Assembly: GCA_934086815.1 (NCBI GenBank)
Contig: CAKOIM010000015.1
Span: 1 to 22,017, forward strand
From: an uncultured Bacilli bacterium
GTDB lineage: Bacteria; Bacillota_I; Bacilli_A; RF39; UBA660
Direction of reading: 5' to 3'
Length of the DNA stretch: 22,017 nt
The notes under the pieces: model-generated
Told to the model about the DNA's origin: nothing
Seen by the model: the letters and a program-made list of their open reading frames with translations, nothing else
Database searches by the model: none
In this document: positions 1-6,750 of the stretch, in pieces
Position numbering within the stretch: position 1 is the stretch's first letter
How the letters are laid out: each line of letters begins with the position of its first letter
Translations under genes and position numbers: made by a program

Positions 1-545
1 TCTTTAACCCCTTCTTTATCAAAATTTAAATTATTATCATCACTATATTTCATAACATAATAATAAGAAAGATTAGCGAGTTTATCTAGGCTTATGTCTT
101 TTTCTAAAAAATCCTTAAGAGATACTATTTCATCACTCTCTTTATTATAGTAATATGATTTATCATATCTAACACGATGAGCTCCACCAGTATATTCACT
201 GATGTTTAAATGTAATCCTAGTATATTATTATTATCAGTTATTTCATAATCTGCTTTAAATTCATATTTTGAACCATTTAAAACATCTTCCATAGAAATT
301 TCTTCTTTAAATTCCTTTTTTTTATTTTTTATATAGTCATCAGTATATGCTAAAAGTTGTTTTGATTTAATATTTGGATAATTAATTTCAACTATATAAT
401 TTTTATTTTCCTCTTTTTCATAAAAAACTTTTTGATGATTTATAAAAGTTAAACTTAAAATTGATACGGTCAAACCAAAAATTCCAGAAAAGAATAATTT
501 ACCAAATTTCGTTAATCTTCTTTTATGCCTTTTTTTTAAAATCAT
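1..545 (-). CDS. PdaC/RsiV-like membrane-anchored protein, N-terminal part
   Basis: Open frame of 181 codons running off the left edge, so the C-terminus is missing. It begins with a basic stretch (KKRHKRR), then one membrane helix at about residues 17-36, and an extracytoplasmic part. Residues 116-123 read SEYTGGAH, the signature seen in DUF4163/DUF3298 proteins such as the peptidoglycan deacetylase PdaC and the anti-sigma factor RsiV; a region typical of DUF3298 follows (VSLKDFLEKD at 141-150). In PdaC-type proteins a NodB deacetylase domain comes after this; whether it does here lies outside the window. The ATG at 545 is preceded by GAGG at a 9-base distance and by an extended -10 promoter. 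A wall-modifying or wall-sensing role is an inference from the family. Confidence 0.75.
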   Translation of the reverse strand, partial: MILKKRHKRRLTKFGKLFFSGIFGLTVSILSLTFINHQKVFYEKEENKNYIVEINYPNIKSKQLLAYTDDYIKNKKKEFKEEISMEDVLNGSKYEFKADYEITDNNNILGLHLNISEYTGGAHRVRYDKSYYYNKESDEIVSLKDFLEKDISLDKLANLSYYYVMKYSDDNNLNFDKEGVK

Positions 546-596
546 ATATTACTACCTCACTTATAAAATACTATTTATCTATCAATTCTACATATA

Positions 597-607
597 ATTA
601 TACCATA
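597..607 (-). promoter_or_regulatory. Extended -10 promoter of the PdaC/RsiV-like gene
   Basis: On the minus strand the sequence reads TATGGTATAAT, an extended -10 (TG, one base, perfect TATAAT). No good -35 box is visible 17 bases upstream, as is common for extended -10 promoters. The start of transcription would fall about 45 bases before the ATG at 545. Confidence 0.6.
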
Positions 608-674
608 ATTTTCGCAATTTTTATTACTATCTTGAAACATCCAAAATCTATCTACCATTTCCTCATACATATCC

Positions 675-710
675 AATAGTTGCAAGTGAAATAACATCTT
701 GCAAACTATT
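675..710. repeat. 12-bp inverted repeat, followed by a T run
   Basis: AATAGTTGCAAG (675-686) pairs with CTTGCAAACTATT (698-710), with one bulged base and an 11-base spacer. A second pairing, GTTGCA (679-684) with TGCAAC (717-722), would exclude the first and is directly followed by six T (723-728). This could be an operator or a plus-strand terminator; no plus-strand gene upstream needs one. Confidence 0.4.
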
Positions 711-1032
711 AACAAGTGCAACTTTTTTGAAATAAGCACATATTATTTATATGATGTTTTATGCCAAAAAAACTTTTGACAAGTAAAAATTTTTTTTACG
801 TTAAGGAAGTTTTATTAATGCGAACTCATGATTAACAAATTATTAAAATGATATTATTGTCGTATAAGAACTCTGTTCAATCCGAAGCTTCACATTTAGT
901 ACGTGACAATGTCTACATGGATCTTTCCAATTATTAACAAAATCACTACGACTGCTAGTTGATACGCCACGGTGTTAGTATAGATATAAAGACACGAAAT
1001 TTAGAAAAGATACTAGAAAAAACACTTAACCA

Positions 1033-1374
1033 TTAAACATAAATTTCACTTAAATAAGGAAATTCTTTATCTAAATATAAATATTCTTTTATTGCCTCGG
1101 CTATATGGTAAAATTCTTTTTCACTACCTAAATATTTTACAAAATCTTGAAACACTTTAAAAACAATATCTTTATTATAAGAACAAATTAACATGATGTT
1201 ATAAAGTCTAATTAAAATATGTTTATTATTTACATTTTCCGAAATACTACTTTCTAATTCTGCTATTTCTAGAGCATCCTTAAAACTAATAAAAGAATAC
1301 ACTTTTAATATTTCTTGAGCAACTTGATTAATTCTTTCAATTTCATCTAAATTACCATTATATGAAATAAACAT
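1033..1374 (-). CDS. Small helical protein of unknown function, partner of the ClpX-like ATPase
   Basis: A 113-residue protein that I do not recognise. Its ATG overlaps the stop of the ClpX-like gene as TAATG, and GAGGG inside that gene's last codons serves as ribosome binding site, so the two are translationally coupled. The protein has no signal peptide or membrane helix. Most of it looks like amphipathic helices (for example around residues 11-45, 58-83 and 88-100), with an acidic pattern and few glycines. Tight coupling to an unfoldase suggests an adaptor or a regulator, but this rests on position only. No clear terminator follows. Confidence 0.6.
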   Translation of the reverse strand: MFISYNGNLDEIERINQVAQEILKVYSFISFKDALEIAELESSISENVNNKHILIRLYNIMLICSYNKDIVFKVFQDFVKYLGSEKEFYHIAEAIKEYLYLDKEFPYLSEIYV

Positions 1375-3032
1375 TACCCTCTTACCCTTCTTATTTGAAA
1401 ATCTCTATTTATTTTGTTAATAATATCACACGTTAAATATATTTCTTTATTTTTCCCTCTTAGAACCTCTTTTAAATAATATGTTCTTATATTATTTATA
1501 ATTGTTTGAAGACTTCTTGCTCCCGTATTTAAATTATAAGCTTCATCAACAATAAGTTCTAATGCTCCGTCTTCAATTAGCAATTTTTTCCCCTTCATTT
1601 CAATCCATCTTTTAAAGCTTTTAAGAGGACTTATACTTGATGATGTTAAGACTTTATATAATTTTTCTTTATCATATTCTTCCGTATGTAAAAAAGTATT
1701 AAGTCTACCTACTAGTTCTTTTTCAAGGCCATTATCAATTAAGTCTTGTGGTGATATACTATATTCATTTATTAATTTATTCTCTATATTTTGATTAAAA
1801 CCAATATAATTTTCTTTTTTCACTTTATTATTTCGAAGATTATTCAAAGCACCCAAACAGACGAATGTTAACTTTGATGTATCAAATTCTATTTTATTAG
1901 CCATAATACCTTTTCCAACGGTTACATTATATTTCCCTCCGCCTAAAAAATCTAATAATTGAAATTGTACAGCTGTTTTCATTATTAAATCTGTACTTTT
2001 TATTTGAGATATTTTATCAAATTCATCTAAAATAACAATACCTCTTTCAGCTAAACTTAAATCGCCTTCACATTTTGTATATAGATTTCCTAATATATCG
2101 TCTAAATCATTTCCTGAATAACCAGCCGAAGAATAATTTACAATACTAGTTGCTACAAAAGGGATATTTAACTTTTCAGCAATTTCTTTAGTTATAGCAG
2201 TTTTTCCGGTTCCAGTCGGACCATCCAAAAAAATTATAGCTCTATTATCTTTTAAAAGTTCCGGAGTATTTATAAGCTCTTGATTATTAATAATATTATA
2301 AAATAAACCTTCAACAACCTCTTCTTGACAAACAAATTTTTTCTTAATTTCTTCTAATATTTTCCAAGTTTTATTATCTATAATAAAGTCTTCATTTTCT
2401 TCTATTTCAAATTCAAAATTATCTTTAAGTAAAATTTCAGGTTTTTTATTTTCTTGTTTTTCTTCATTTATTCTTTCTGAATAAGCCAATCCATTATCAA
2501 AAATATAGTCTTCCAAGAAAGAGAAAAAGGGATGATCATAAAAAGAAAGTGTATCTTTAAATTCCCAATAATTATAACTATAATAAAGCAAAATATTATA
2601 ATTTTTATCTCCGGATAATTGAAGTGAAGAAATAATTAATTCCGGAGTTATACACTTAAGATCATAAAGCTTATATGATTCTTTTATAAAAAACTTAATT
2701 AATGTATAAAACTCCTCATCATACAATTTAGAATATTGCACTTCTTCTAAAGGAGTAATTTCTTTTAAATCAGTATCAATAAAATCTAATAAATCTTGTA
2801 ATTTTATATCTTCATATTTAAAAAATATTTTTTGAACATTACCTTTATTAATTATACCAGCAATAAATAAAGATAGTATTTTCTTATCAACATCTGTAAA
2901 TAGATATAAAACTTTATCATTAGATGAACCATTTATAGTTTTTAATATTTTCTTTTTTTCAATAACATTATATATTTCAATTGCTACATTAATATAAGAT
3001 TTAGTTTCATTATTTAGTTTATCATACTTCAT
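1374..3032 (-). CDS. ClpX-like AAA+ protein unfoldase with Clp-N-like front
   Basis: A 552-residue AAA+ ATPase of the Clp/Hsp100 class. Residues 271-278 are Walker A (GPTGTGKT), 304-307 a GYSG pore loop (ClpX has GYVG), 332-337 Walker B (IVILDE), 442-443 the GR arginine finger and 504-506 the GAR sensor 2; the C-terminal small domain follows. Residues 410-412 are IGF, in the same place as the ClpX loop that docks on ClpP. ClpX's zinc-binding N-domain is absent. In its place are about 200 residues; stretches 41-90 and 107-165 (with ITPELIISSL at 128-137) resemble the helical repeats of Clp N-domains. That resemblance is an inference. The ATG has AAGGAG seven bases upstream and a strong promoter. 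Canonical ClpX is about 420 residues, so this is a divergent paralogue. Confidence 0.85.
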   Translation of the reverse strand: MKYDKLNNETKSYINVAIEIYNVIEKKKILKTINGSSNDKVLYLFTDVDKKILSLFIAGIINKGNVQKIFFKYEDIKLQDLLDFIDTDLKEITPLEEVQYSKLYDEEFYTLIKFFIKESYKLYDLKCITPELIISSLQLSGDKNYNILLYYSYNYWEFKDTLSFYDHPFFSFLEDYIFDNGLAYSERINEEKQENKKPEILLKDNFEFEIEENEDFIIDNKTWKILEEIKKKFVCQEEVVEGLFYNIINNQELINTPELLKDNRAIIFLDGPTGTGKTAITKEIAEKLNIPFVATSIVNYSSAGYSGNDLDDILGNLYTKCEGDLSLAERGIVILDEFDKISQIKSTDLIMKTAVQFQLLDFLGGGKYNVTVGKGIMANKIEFDTSKLTFVCLGALNNLRNNKVKKENYIGFNQNIENKLINEYSISPQDLIDNGLEKELVGRLNTFLHTEEYDKEKLYKVLTSSSISPLKSFKRWIEMKGKKLLIEDGALELIVDEAYNLNTGARSLQTIINNIRTYYLKEVLRGKNKEIYLTCDIINKINRDFQIRRVRG

Positions 3033-3055
3033 TATATTACTCCTTTTTTCTACTT

Positions 3056-3083
3056 ATTATAGCAAATTATGTAGATATTACAA
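3056..3083 (-). promoter_or_regulatory. Promoter of the ClpX-like gene
   Basis: Minus-strand TTGTAA (3078-3083), a 16-base spacer ending in TGC, then a perfect TATAAT (3056-3061): an extended -10 promoter. It lies between the end of the tag gene and the ATG at 3032, so the ClpX-like gene starts its own transcript. Confidence 0.65.
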
Positions 3084-3087
3084 TTAC

Positions 3088-3627
3088 TTATTGATTATTT
3101 TTAAAACATTTTTTTTCATGAGAATTTATAATTCCAATAGCTTGTAAATATGAATAAATAATTGTACTTCCTACAAACTTCATTTTTCGAGCCATTAAGT
3201 CTTTTGATATAGCATCTGATAACGCATTATGTGTAAGATTTACTTCATAATATACTTTTCCTTTAGTAAATGTTTTTAAATAATTATAAAAAGAACCAAA
3301 CTCTAAAATTATACTTTTAAAAATACGAGCATTATTTATACTAGCTTTAATCTTTAACTTGTTTCTGATTATATTTTTATTACTTATTAGTTCATTAATT
3401 TTTTCATCATCATATTTAACTATTTTTTCTAAATCAAAGTTATCATAAGCCTTTCTAAAGTTTGTTCTTTTATTTAAGACACATTCCCAAGATAAACCAG
3501 CTTGAAAAGATTCTAATATTAGCATCTCTAATAAATATTTATCATTGCAATTAAAAACTCCCCATTCATAATCATGATATTTTACATAAACTTTATTTTT
3601 TAAATTACACCAACTGCATCTATTCAT
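3088..3627 (-). CDS. tag: DNA-3-methyladenine glycosylase I
   Basis: A 179-residue base-excision enzyme that removes 3-methyladenine from alkylated DNA in the cytoplasm. It matches Tag along its whole length: the four zinc ligands are present (C4, H18, H170, C174), as are YHDYEWG (17-23), the acidic active-site residue E39 in LESFQAGLSW, and the FRKAYDNFD region (57-65). The length is that of the family. The ATG lies inside the end of the nuclease gene (8-base overlap, ATGAATAG), with only a weak GGAG further upstream, so it depends on coupled translation. It is the last gene of a three-gene operon that starts at 4604. I see no terminator hairpin behind it. Confidence 0.95.
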   Translation of the reverse strand: MNRCSWCNLKNKVYVKYHDYEWGVFNCNDKYLLEMLILESFQAGLSWECVLNKRTNFRKAYDNFDLEKIVKYDDEKINELISNKNIIRNKLKIKASINNARIFKSIILEFGSFYNYLKTFTKGKVYYEVNLTHNALSDAISKDLMARKMKFVGSTIIYSYLQAIGIINSHEKKCFKNNQ

Positions 3628-4312
3628 CTAAAGCACTTTCTCCATTTGTATAATCAATTTTTATACCATCTTGAACATTGTAAACAAAAACTTTAAATTT
3701 AATTTTTTCACCATTATCTTCGACTGATTTAGCTTCCATTATTACACCCTTAGCTAATAAATCATTATTATCATAAACCGGAGTTACACGATATAAAACA
3801 TGATTTTTAGTTTCCCTAATATAATCTGCTACCTGATTTTCAAATTCCAACATACTTTTAGCATTCATTTGTCTTGTACAAGTTATTAAATTATTGGGAT
3901 TCGCATTTTCTCCGGTTAGTTGATACCCAATTAAATGACATCTATTATATAAGTATTTCCCATCAACAATATCATATTTAATCGTATGCCAACCACTAGG
4001 CTTTATCATTCCAATTGATTTTCTTTTTTCACTTGGCATTAAGTCATAACCAATATTAGCATATGCTAACGTTGCTCTATTTAATTTATCTAAATCTTCA
4101 TAAACTTCATAAGACTTGCTAGTATCTAAATTACCAAAGTTTGGTTCATTATTATCAAGTATTACATAACTACTTCCTGAGTAGTCTGGTATATTTTCAC
4201 TACTTTCATAAGAAACAAAATTCGTTTCAGAATTAAATTCATTTTTTATAAAAAAAGCTAAAGATATTATTATTAAAATTAAAATTATTATCTTTTTACT
4301 ATTTTTCTTCAT
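3620..4312 (-). CDS. Membrane-anchored DNA/RNA non-specific endonuclease
   Basis: A 230-residue protein with a basic start, one hydrophobic helix (about 8-22) that is a signal anchor or uncleaved signal, and an extracytoplasmic nuclease domain. Residues 122-130 (YNRCHLIGY) and 141-150 (NLITCTRQMN) are the catalytic region of the beta-beta-alpha-metal (NUC1/Endonuclease_NS_2) family, as in streptococcal secreted DNases: H126 is the expected general base and N150 the likely metal ligand. Such enzymes degrade extracellular DNA or cut incoming DNA. The gene overlaps the unknown gene before it by 14 bases and tag by 8 bases. AGGG lies six bases before the ATG. A role in DNA uptake, scavenging or defence cannot be told apart here. 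Confidence 0.85.
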   Translation of the reverse strand: MKKNSKKIIILILIIISLAFFIKNEFNSETNFVSYESSENIPDYSGSSYVILDNNEPNFGNLDTSKSYEVYEDLDKLNRATLAYANIGYDLMPSEKRKSIGMIKPSGWHTIKYDIVDGKYLYNRCHLIGYQLTGENANPNNLITCTRQMNAKSMLEFENQVADYIRETKNHVLYRVTPVYDNNDLLAKGVIMEAKSVEDNGEKIKFKVFVYNVQDGIKIDYTNGESALDE

Positions 4313-4604
4313 ATTCTACCCTTTCAAAATTATTATAATTACATATTAATAGATTTATTTCATTACATAAATATTTTTTTAATATACTATGATTATTTAA
4401 AGAAGCATTTATTTCTTCATAAACTAAATTATACTCTTTATAAGAAAATACATCAATATTTCTAACATCATTTATCAATTTAAAAAATGAATAATTTCTT
4501 TCTAAAGTATTATTATTCATCTCTAATTCAAAAGTCATCCTTTCCTTCAAATGTTTAAATGCTAACTCTCGATATTTCTGTCTATATATATTTAATACAT
4601 CCAT
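4299..4604 (-). CDS. Small protein of unknown function heading the nuclease-tag operon
   Basis: A 101-residue soluble, mostly helical, charged protein that I do not recognise. The frame is open back to 4631, but the ATG at 4604 is chosen because GAGGG sits about six bases before it and because the -10 box of the promoter covers 4622-4627, so the longer form would lie outside the transcript. Its 3' end overlaps the nuclease start by 14 bases. It lacks a signal peptide, membrane helix or recognisable motif. As first gene before a nuclease it might be an inhibitor or regulator of it, but one protein would be cytosolic and the other outside, so this is weak. Confidence 0.65.
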   Translation of the reverse strand: MDVLNIYRQKYRELAFKHLKERMTFELEMNNNTLERNYSFFKLINDVRNIDVFSYKEYNLVYEEINASLNNHSILKKYLCNEINLLICNYNNFERVEYEEK

Positions 4605-4621
4605 TTCTATCCCTCGTTTTA

Positions 4622-4650
4622 AGTATAACATAATTTTTTTTAATTGTTAT
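4622..4650 (-). promoter_or_regulatory. Promoter of the unknown-nuclease-tag operon
   Basis: Minus-strand ATAACA (4645-4650), 17 bases, then TATACT (4622-4627) with TG one base before it: another extended -10. It is back to back with the upstream region of the HTH gene at 4721. Confidence 0.55.
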
Positions 4651-4678
4651 TGATTTTGTGCTAAGCTGTGGCTAATTA
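4650..4678 (+). promoter_or_regulatory. Possible promoter of the small HTH gene
   Basis: TTGATT (4650-4655), 17 bases, then TAATTA (4673-4678). The -10 match is modest. It touches the -35 box of the divergent operon, so one protein bound here could act on both transcripts. The true site could be nearer the gene. Confidence 0.3.
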
Positions 4679-4720
4679 TTTATTGAAACAATGCCATAAT
4701 ATTTTTAGAGGTGCGTATAT

Positions 4721-5038
4721 ATGGCTATTTATAGTTATCAAGAATTACAAAATAAATTAGAAAATTATACTAATGATAAAGACTTATACAAAATTATTTG
4801 TAAAAATATTAAAATGTATCGTAAAGAAAGAAACCAAGAATTTAAAAGTAATTGTATAAGCAATTCTATTAATCCATATACATCTGAGAACTTTGCCGCA
4901 TTACTAGATTATAACCATACTCACTATAAGAGATTTGAAAGTGAAAACGATTCCACAAAGAAAATGCCTTTAATAAAAATATTAATGGCTGCGACAATTT
5001 TAGATGTAGATTTAATTGATTTATTCCAAGAACATTAA
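4721..5038 (+). CDS. Small XRE-like helix-turn-helix regulator
   Basis: A 105-residue protein with the pattern of a Cro/C1-type DNA-binding domain: a first helix with ICKNIKMYRKERN (26-38), the HTH pair TSENFAALLDYNHTHYKRFE (54-73), and the closing helix with LMAATILDVDLIDLF (88-102). The linker between the first helix and the HTH is about 15 residues longer than usual, which makes the call less certain. AGAGGTG precedes the ATG. It is transcribed away from the nuclease operon with only 116 bases between the two start codons, so it may control that operon and itself. It is a single gene, closed by a hairpin region at 5046-5097. Confidence 0.65.
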   Translation: MAIYSYQELQNKLENYTNDKDLYKIICKNIKMYRKERNQEFKSNCISNSINPYTSENFAALLDYNHTHYKRFESENDSTKKMPLIKILMAATILDVDLIDLFQEH

Positions 5039-5045
5039 AATGTAT

Positions 5046-5097
5046 AAAACTAACCTTTAGTTTTAAAACAACTTGAGCTTATAATTAAGCTTTTTTT
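5046..5097 (+). terminator. Hairpins ending the HTH gene
   Basis: Two hairpins follow the stop: AAAACTAA (5046-5053) with TTAGTTTT (5057-5064), and AGCTT (5076-5080) with AAGCT (5087-5091), the latter running into seven T. The second has the form of a factor-independent terminator with a short stem, and it overlaps the end of the opposite gene. Confidence 0.5.
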
Positions 5098-5666
5098 CTT
5101 TTTAAAGAATAGTATTCTTCCATGGTAATATTTTGATCATATAAAATTTTAGCTAAATTTATACCTACGAAACGATAATGCCATGGTTCATAATCATACC
5201 CAGTAATTTCTTCTTTACCCTTTGGATATCTTAATATAAAACCATATTTATAACTATTTTTTTTCATCCATTCCACTTCTTTATCACTATCTTTAACATC
5301 ATCCGAATATATCCCATTTTTCATATAAGCAATATCCATGGCAAGGCCTGTTTGATGTTCACTGCTTCCCGGTATGGCCACTAACCTATAAGCATCATCT
5401 CCCTTTTTTTCTATTAAATATTTTAATACTTGTTCTTGATATTCATAACTTCTATAGCCACTATCAACTATAATAAACATCCCACTTTTCCAAGCATCAT
5501 TCAATAATTTATCTACGTAAGCTTTTATTTCTAATGCCAATTCAGGTTTTAAATTAGGATCAATATAGTTATGGAAATTATTTTCATTATCATCAACAAT
5601 ATATAACTTTGGTTTATAATCTTTACTTAACAAATTATTTTTATTTACTAATATTTCAAAATTCAT
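5085..5666 (-). CDS. VanY-like D,D-carboxypeptidase (M15B), apparently without signal peptide
   Basis: A 193-residue zinc peptidase of the VanY family, which trims D-Ala from the wall peptide or its precursors. The zinc ligands are H104 and D111 in SEHQTGLAMDI and H163 in EPWHYR; E160 is the catalytic base and R72 in GYRSYEYQ is conserved. The N-terminus (MNFEILVNKN) starts right at the family's LVNK/Y-x-P region, with no hydrophobic segment, unlike most VanY enzymes, which are exported or anchored. AAGGA lies six bases before the ATG and no longer in-frame start with a signal is evident. It may act on cytosolic precursors, as VanXY enzymes do, or leave the cell by another route. Confidence 0.85.
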   Translation of the reverse strand: MNFEILVNKNNLLSKDYKPKLYIVDDNENNFHNYIDPNLKPELALEIKAYVDKLLNDAWKSGMFIIVDSGYRSYEYQEQVLKYLIEKKGDDAYRLVAIPGSSEHQTGLAMDIAYMKNGIYSDDVKDSDKEVEWMKKNSYKYGFILRYPKGKEEITGYDYEPWHYRFVGINLAKILYDQNITMEEYYSLKRKKA

Positions 5667-5693
5667 AAATTATCCTTTCATAAAATTATATTT

Positions 5694-5718
5694 AAAAAAG
5701 TCTAGATATTAACTAGAC
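5694..5718 (-). terminator. Terminator of the mscS-dehydrogenase operon
   Basis: On the minus strand GTCTAG (5713-5718) pairs perfectly with CTAGAC (5700-5705) across a 7-base loop, followed by six T (5694-5699). It begins two bases after the dehydrogenase stop codon. Confidence 0.75.
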
Positions 5719-5720
5719 AA

Positions 5721-6746
5721 TTATAATTTTGGATCTACCAATATTTTTATCGCAGAACTCTTTCCATTTGTTAATTTTTCATATGCTTTTTGCACGCCTT
5801 CTAATGGTACAATATCATCAACAAACTTCATAACATCAATTTTTTCTTTGGCTATTAAATCAATACATGCTTTAAATTCATTATAAGTATATGCAATTGC
5901 TCCTTGTACGACTAATTCTTTCATTACGGCCATTACTGTATATGTTTCTACAGCATCAGTGGCAACACCTACTAGGACTACTATTCCTCCCGGTTTAACC
6001 ATTGATAAAGCACTATTAACCGCAGAAGCATTGCCAACGCATTCTATTACAACATCAAATCCACCATTTGTTTTATTAGTTAATTTTTCAACTAGATCTT
6101 CGTCTAAAGCATTATGCCATTCATCTGCAACTTCTAATTTTACGGCTTTTTTACCTCGATCTGGATTTGTTTCTGTTACACAAACATAACTAGCACCTTC
6201 TAATTTAGCAAACATCGCGGAAACTAATCCTATAATTCCTCCGCCAATTATTAAAACATTATCACCTACTGCTATTCTTCCTAAGTGAGCCGCATGTAGC
6301 CCAACTGCCGTAGGTTCTACTAAAGCAACTTCTTCATCTTTCATATTGTCTGGTACCTTTATAACCATATCTGGTCTAACAGCTATTTTTTCAGTTAGTC
6401 CGCCTGGGTTATCTAAAGAAAGTCCTACAGCTTCACTCCATGTTTTACTGCAATATTGATAATCTCCTTTTAAACATGCTTCGCAATTATTACACGGAGA
6501 AATTGGCAATGCCGTTACTCTATCTCCAACTTGTAAATCAACCCTATCTCCAGGATCAATAACAGTTCCACAAAATTCATGACCTAACACTAATCCTTCT
6601 GGTCCACCATTTACCCAATAATGAATATCTGATCCACAAATACCACATTTTGATACTTCAATAATAACCTTTCCATTTTTAGAAACCGGTTCTTCAATTT
6701 CTTTTATTTCAAATTCTTTTATTCCCTTTATACTACAAGCTTTCAT
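5721..6746 (-). CDS. Zinc-dependent medium-chain alcohol/polyol dehydrogenase
   Basis: A 341-residue MDR oxidoreductase of the sorbitol/threonine/butanediol dehydrogenase group, which oxidises a secondary alcohol or polyol with NAD(P). Catalytic zinc: C37 in CGICGSDIHYW, H56 and E57 in LGHEFCG, with E144 nearby. Structural zinc: C85, C88, C91 and C99. The Rossmann loop GGGIIG is at 168-173; an acidic residue (E192) at the end of the second strand favours NAD, which is an inference. The frame also has an ATG at 6749; the one at 6746 is chosen because it lies seven bases from AAGGAG and family members start MKA. That site overlaps the mscS stop, so the two genes are coupled. The substrate cannot be read from sequence. 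Confidence 0.9.
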   Translation of the reverse strand: MKACSIKGIKEFEIKEIEEPVSKNGKVIIEVSKCGICGSDIHYWVNGGPEGLVLGHEFCGTVIDPGDRVDLQVGDRVTALPISPCNNCEACLKGDYQYCSKTWSEAVGLSLDNPGGLTEKIAVRPDMVIKVPDNMKDEEVALVEPTAVGLHAAHLGRIAVGDNVLIIGGGIIGLVSAMFAKLEGASYVCVTETNPDRGKKAVKLEVADEWHNALDEDLVEKLTNKTNGGFDVVIECVGNASAVNSALSMVKPGGIVVLVGVATDAVETYTVMAVMKELVVQGAIAYTYNEFKACIDLIAKEKIDVMKFVDDIVPLEGVQKAYEKLTNGKSSAIKILVDPKL

Positions 6747-6750
6747 CATA

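Larger units (their letters stand above)
546..1032. other. Gene-poor stretch with promoter, inverted repeat and possible gene debris
   Basis: About 490 bases without an intact gene. The left end holds the promoter of the gene at 1-545. An inverted repeat lies at 675-710. On the plus strand a GGAAG-like site before an ATG at 818 opens a frame that is broken by stops after 5, 48 and 55 codons but otherwise stays readable to a TAA at 1034-1036; its last 23 codons read like ordinary protein. This may be a decayed coding remnant, but I cannot name a parent family. No tRNA-like fold was seen. The stretch looks slightly less A+T-rich around 880-990 than its surroundings. Confidence 0.35.

Noticed and set aside
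461..679. A 72-codon plus-strand frame across the start of the PdaC-like gene.
   Set aside because: It is very hydrophobic only through A+T-richness, has no ribosome binding site, and lies opposite a supported gene start and promoter.
546..1032. tRNA, small RNA or CRISPR array in the gene-poor stretch.
   Set aside because: No cloverleaf with a T-arm sequence and no regularly spaced repeats are visible; only the single inverted repeat remains.
5959..6189. Plus-strand frame inside the dehydrogenase gene.
   Set aside because: A shadow of a well-conserved gene; its product is of low complexity and has no start signal.
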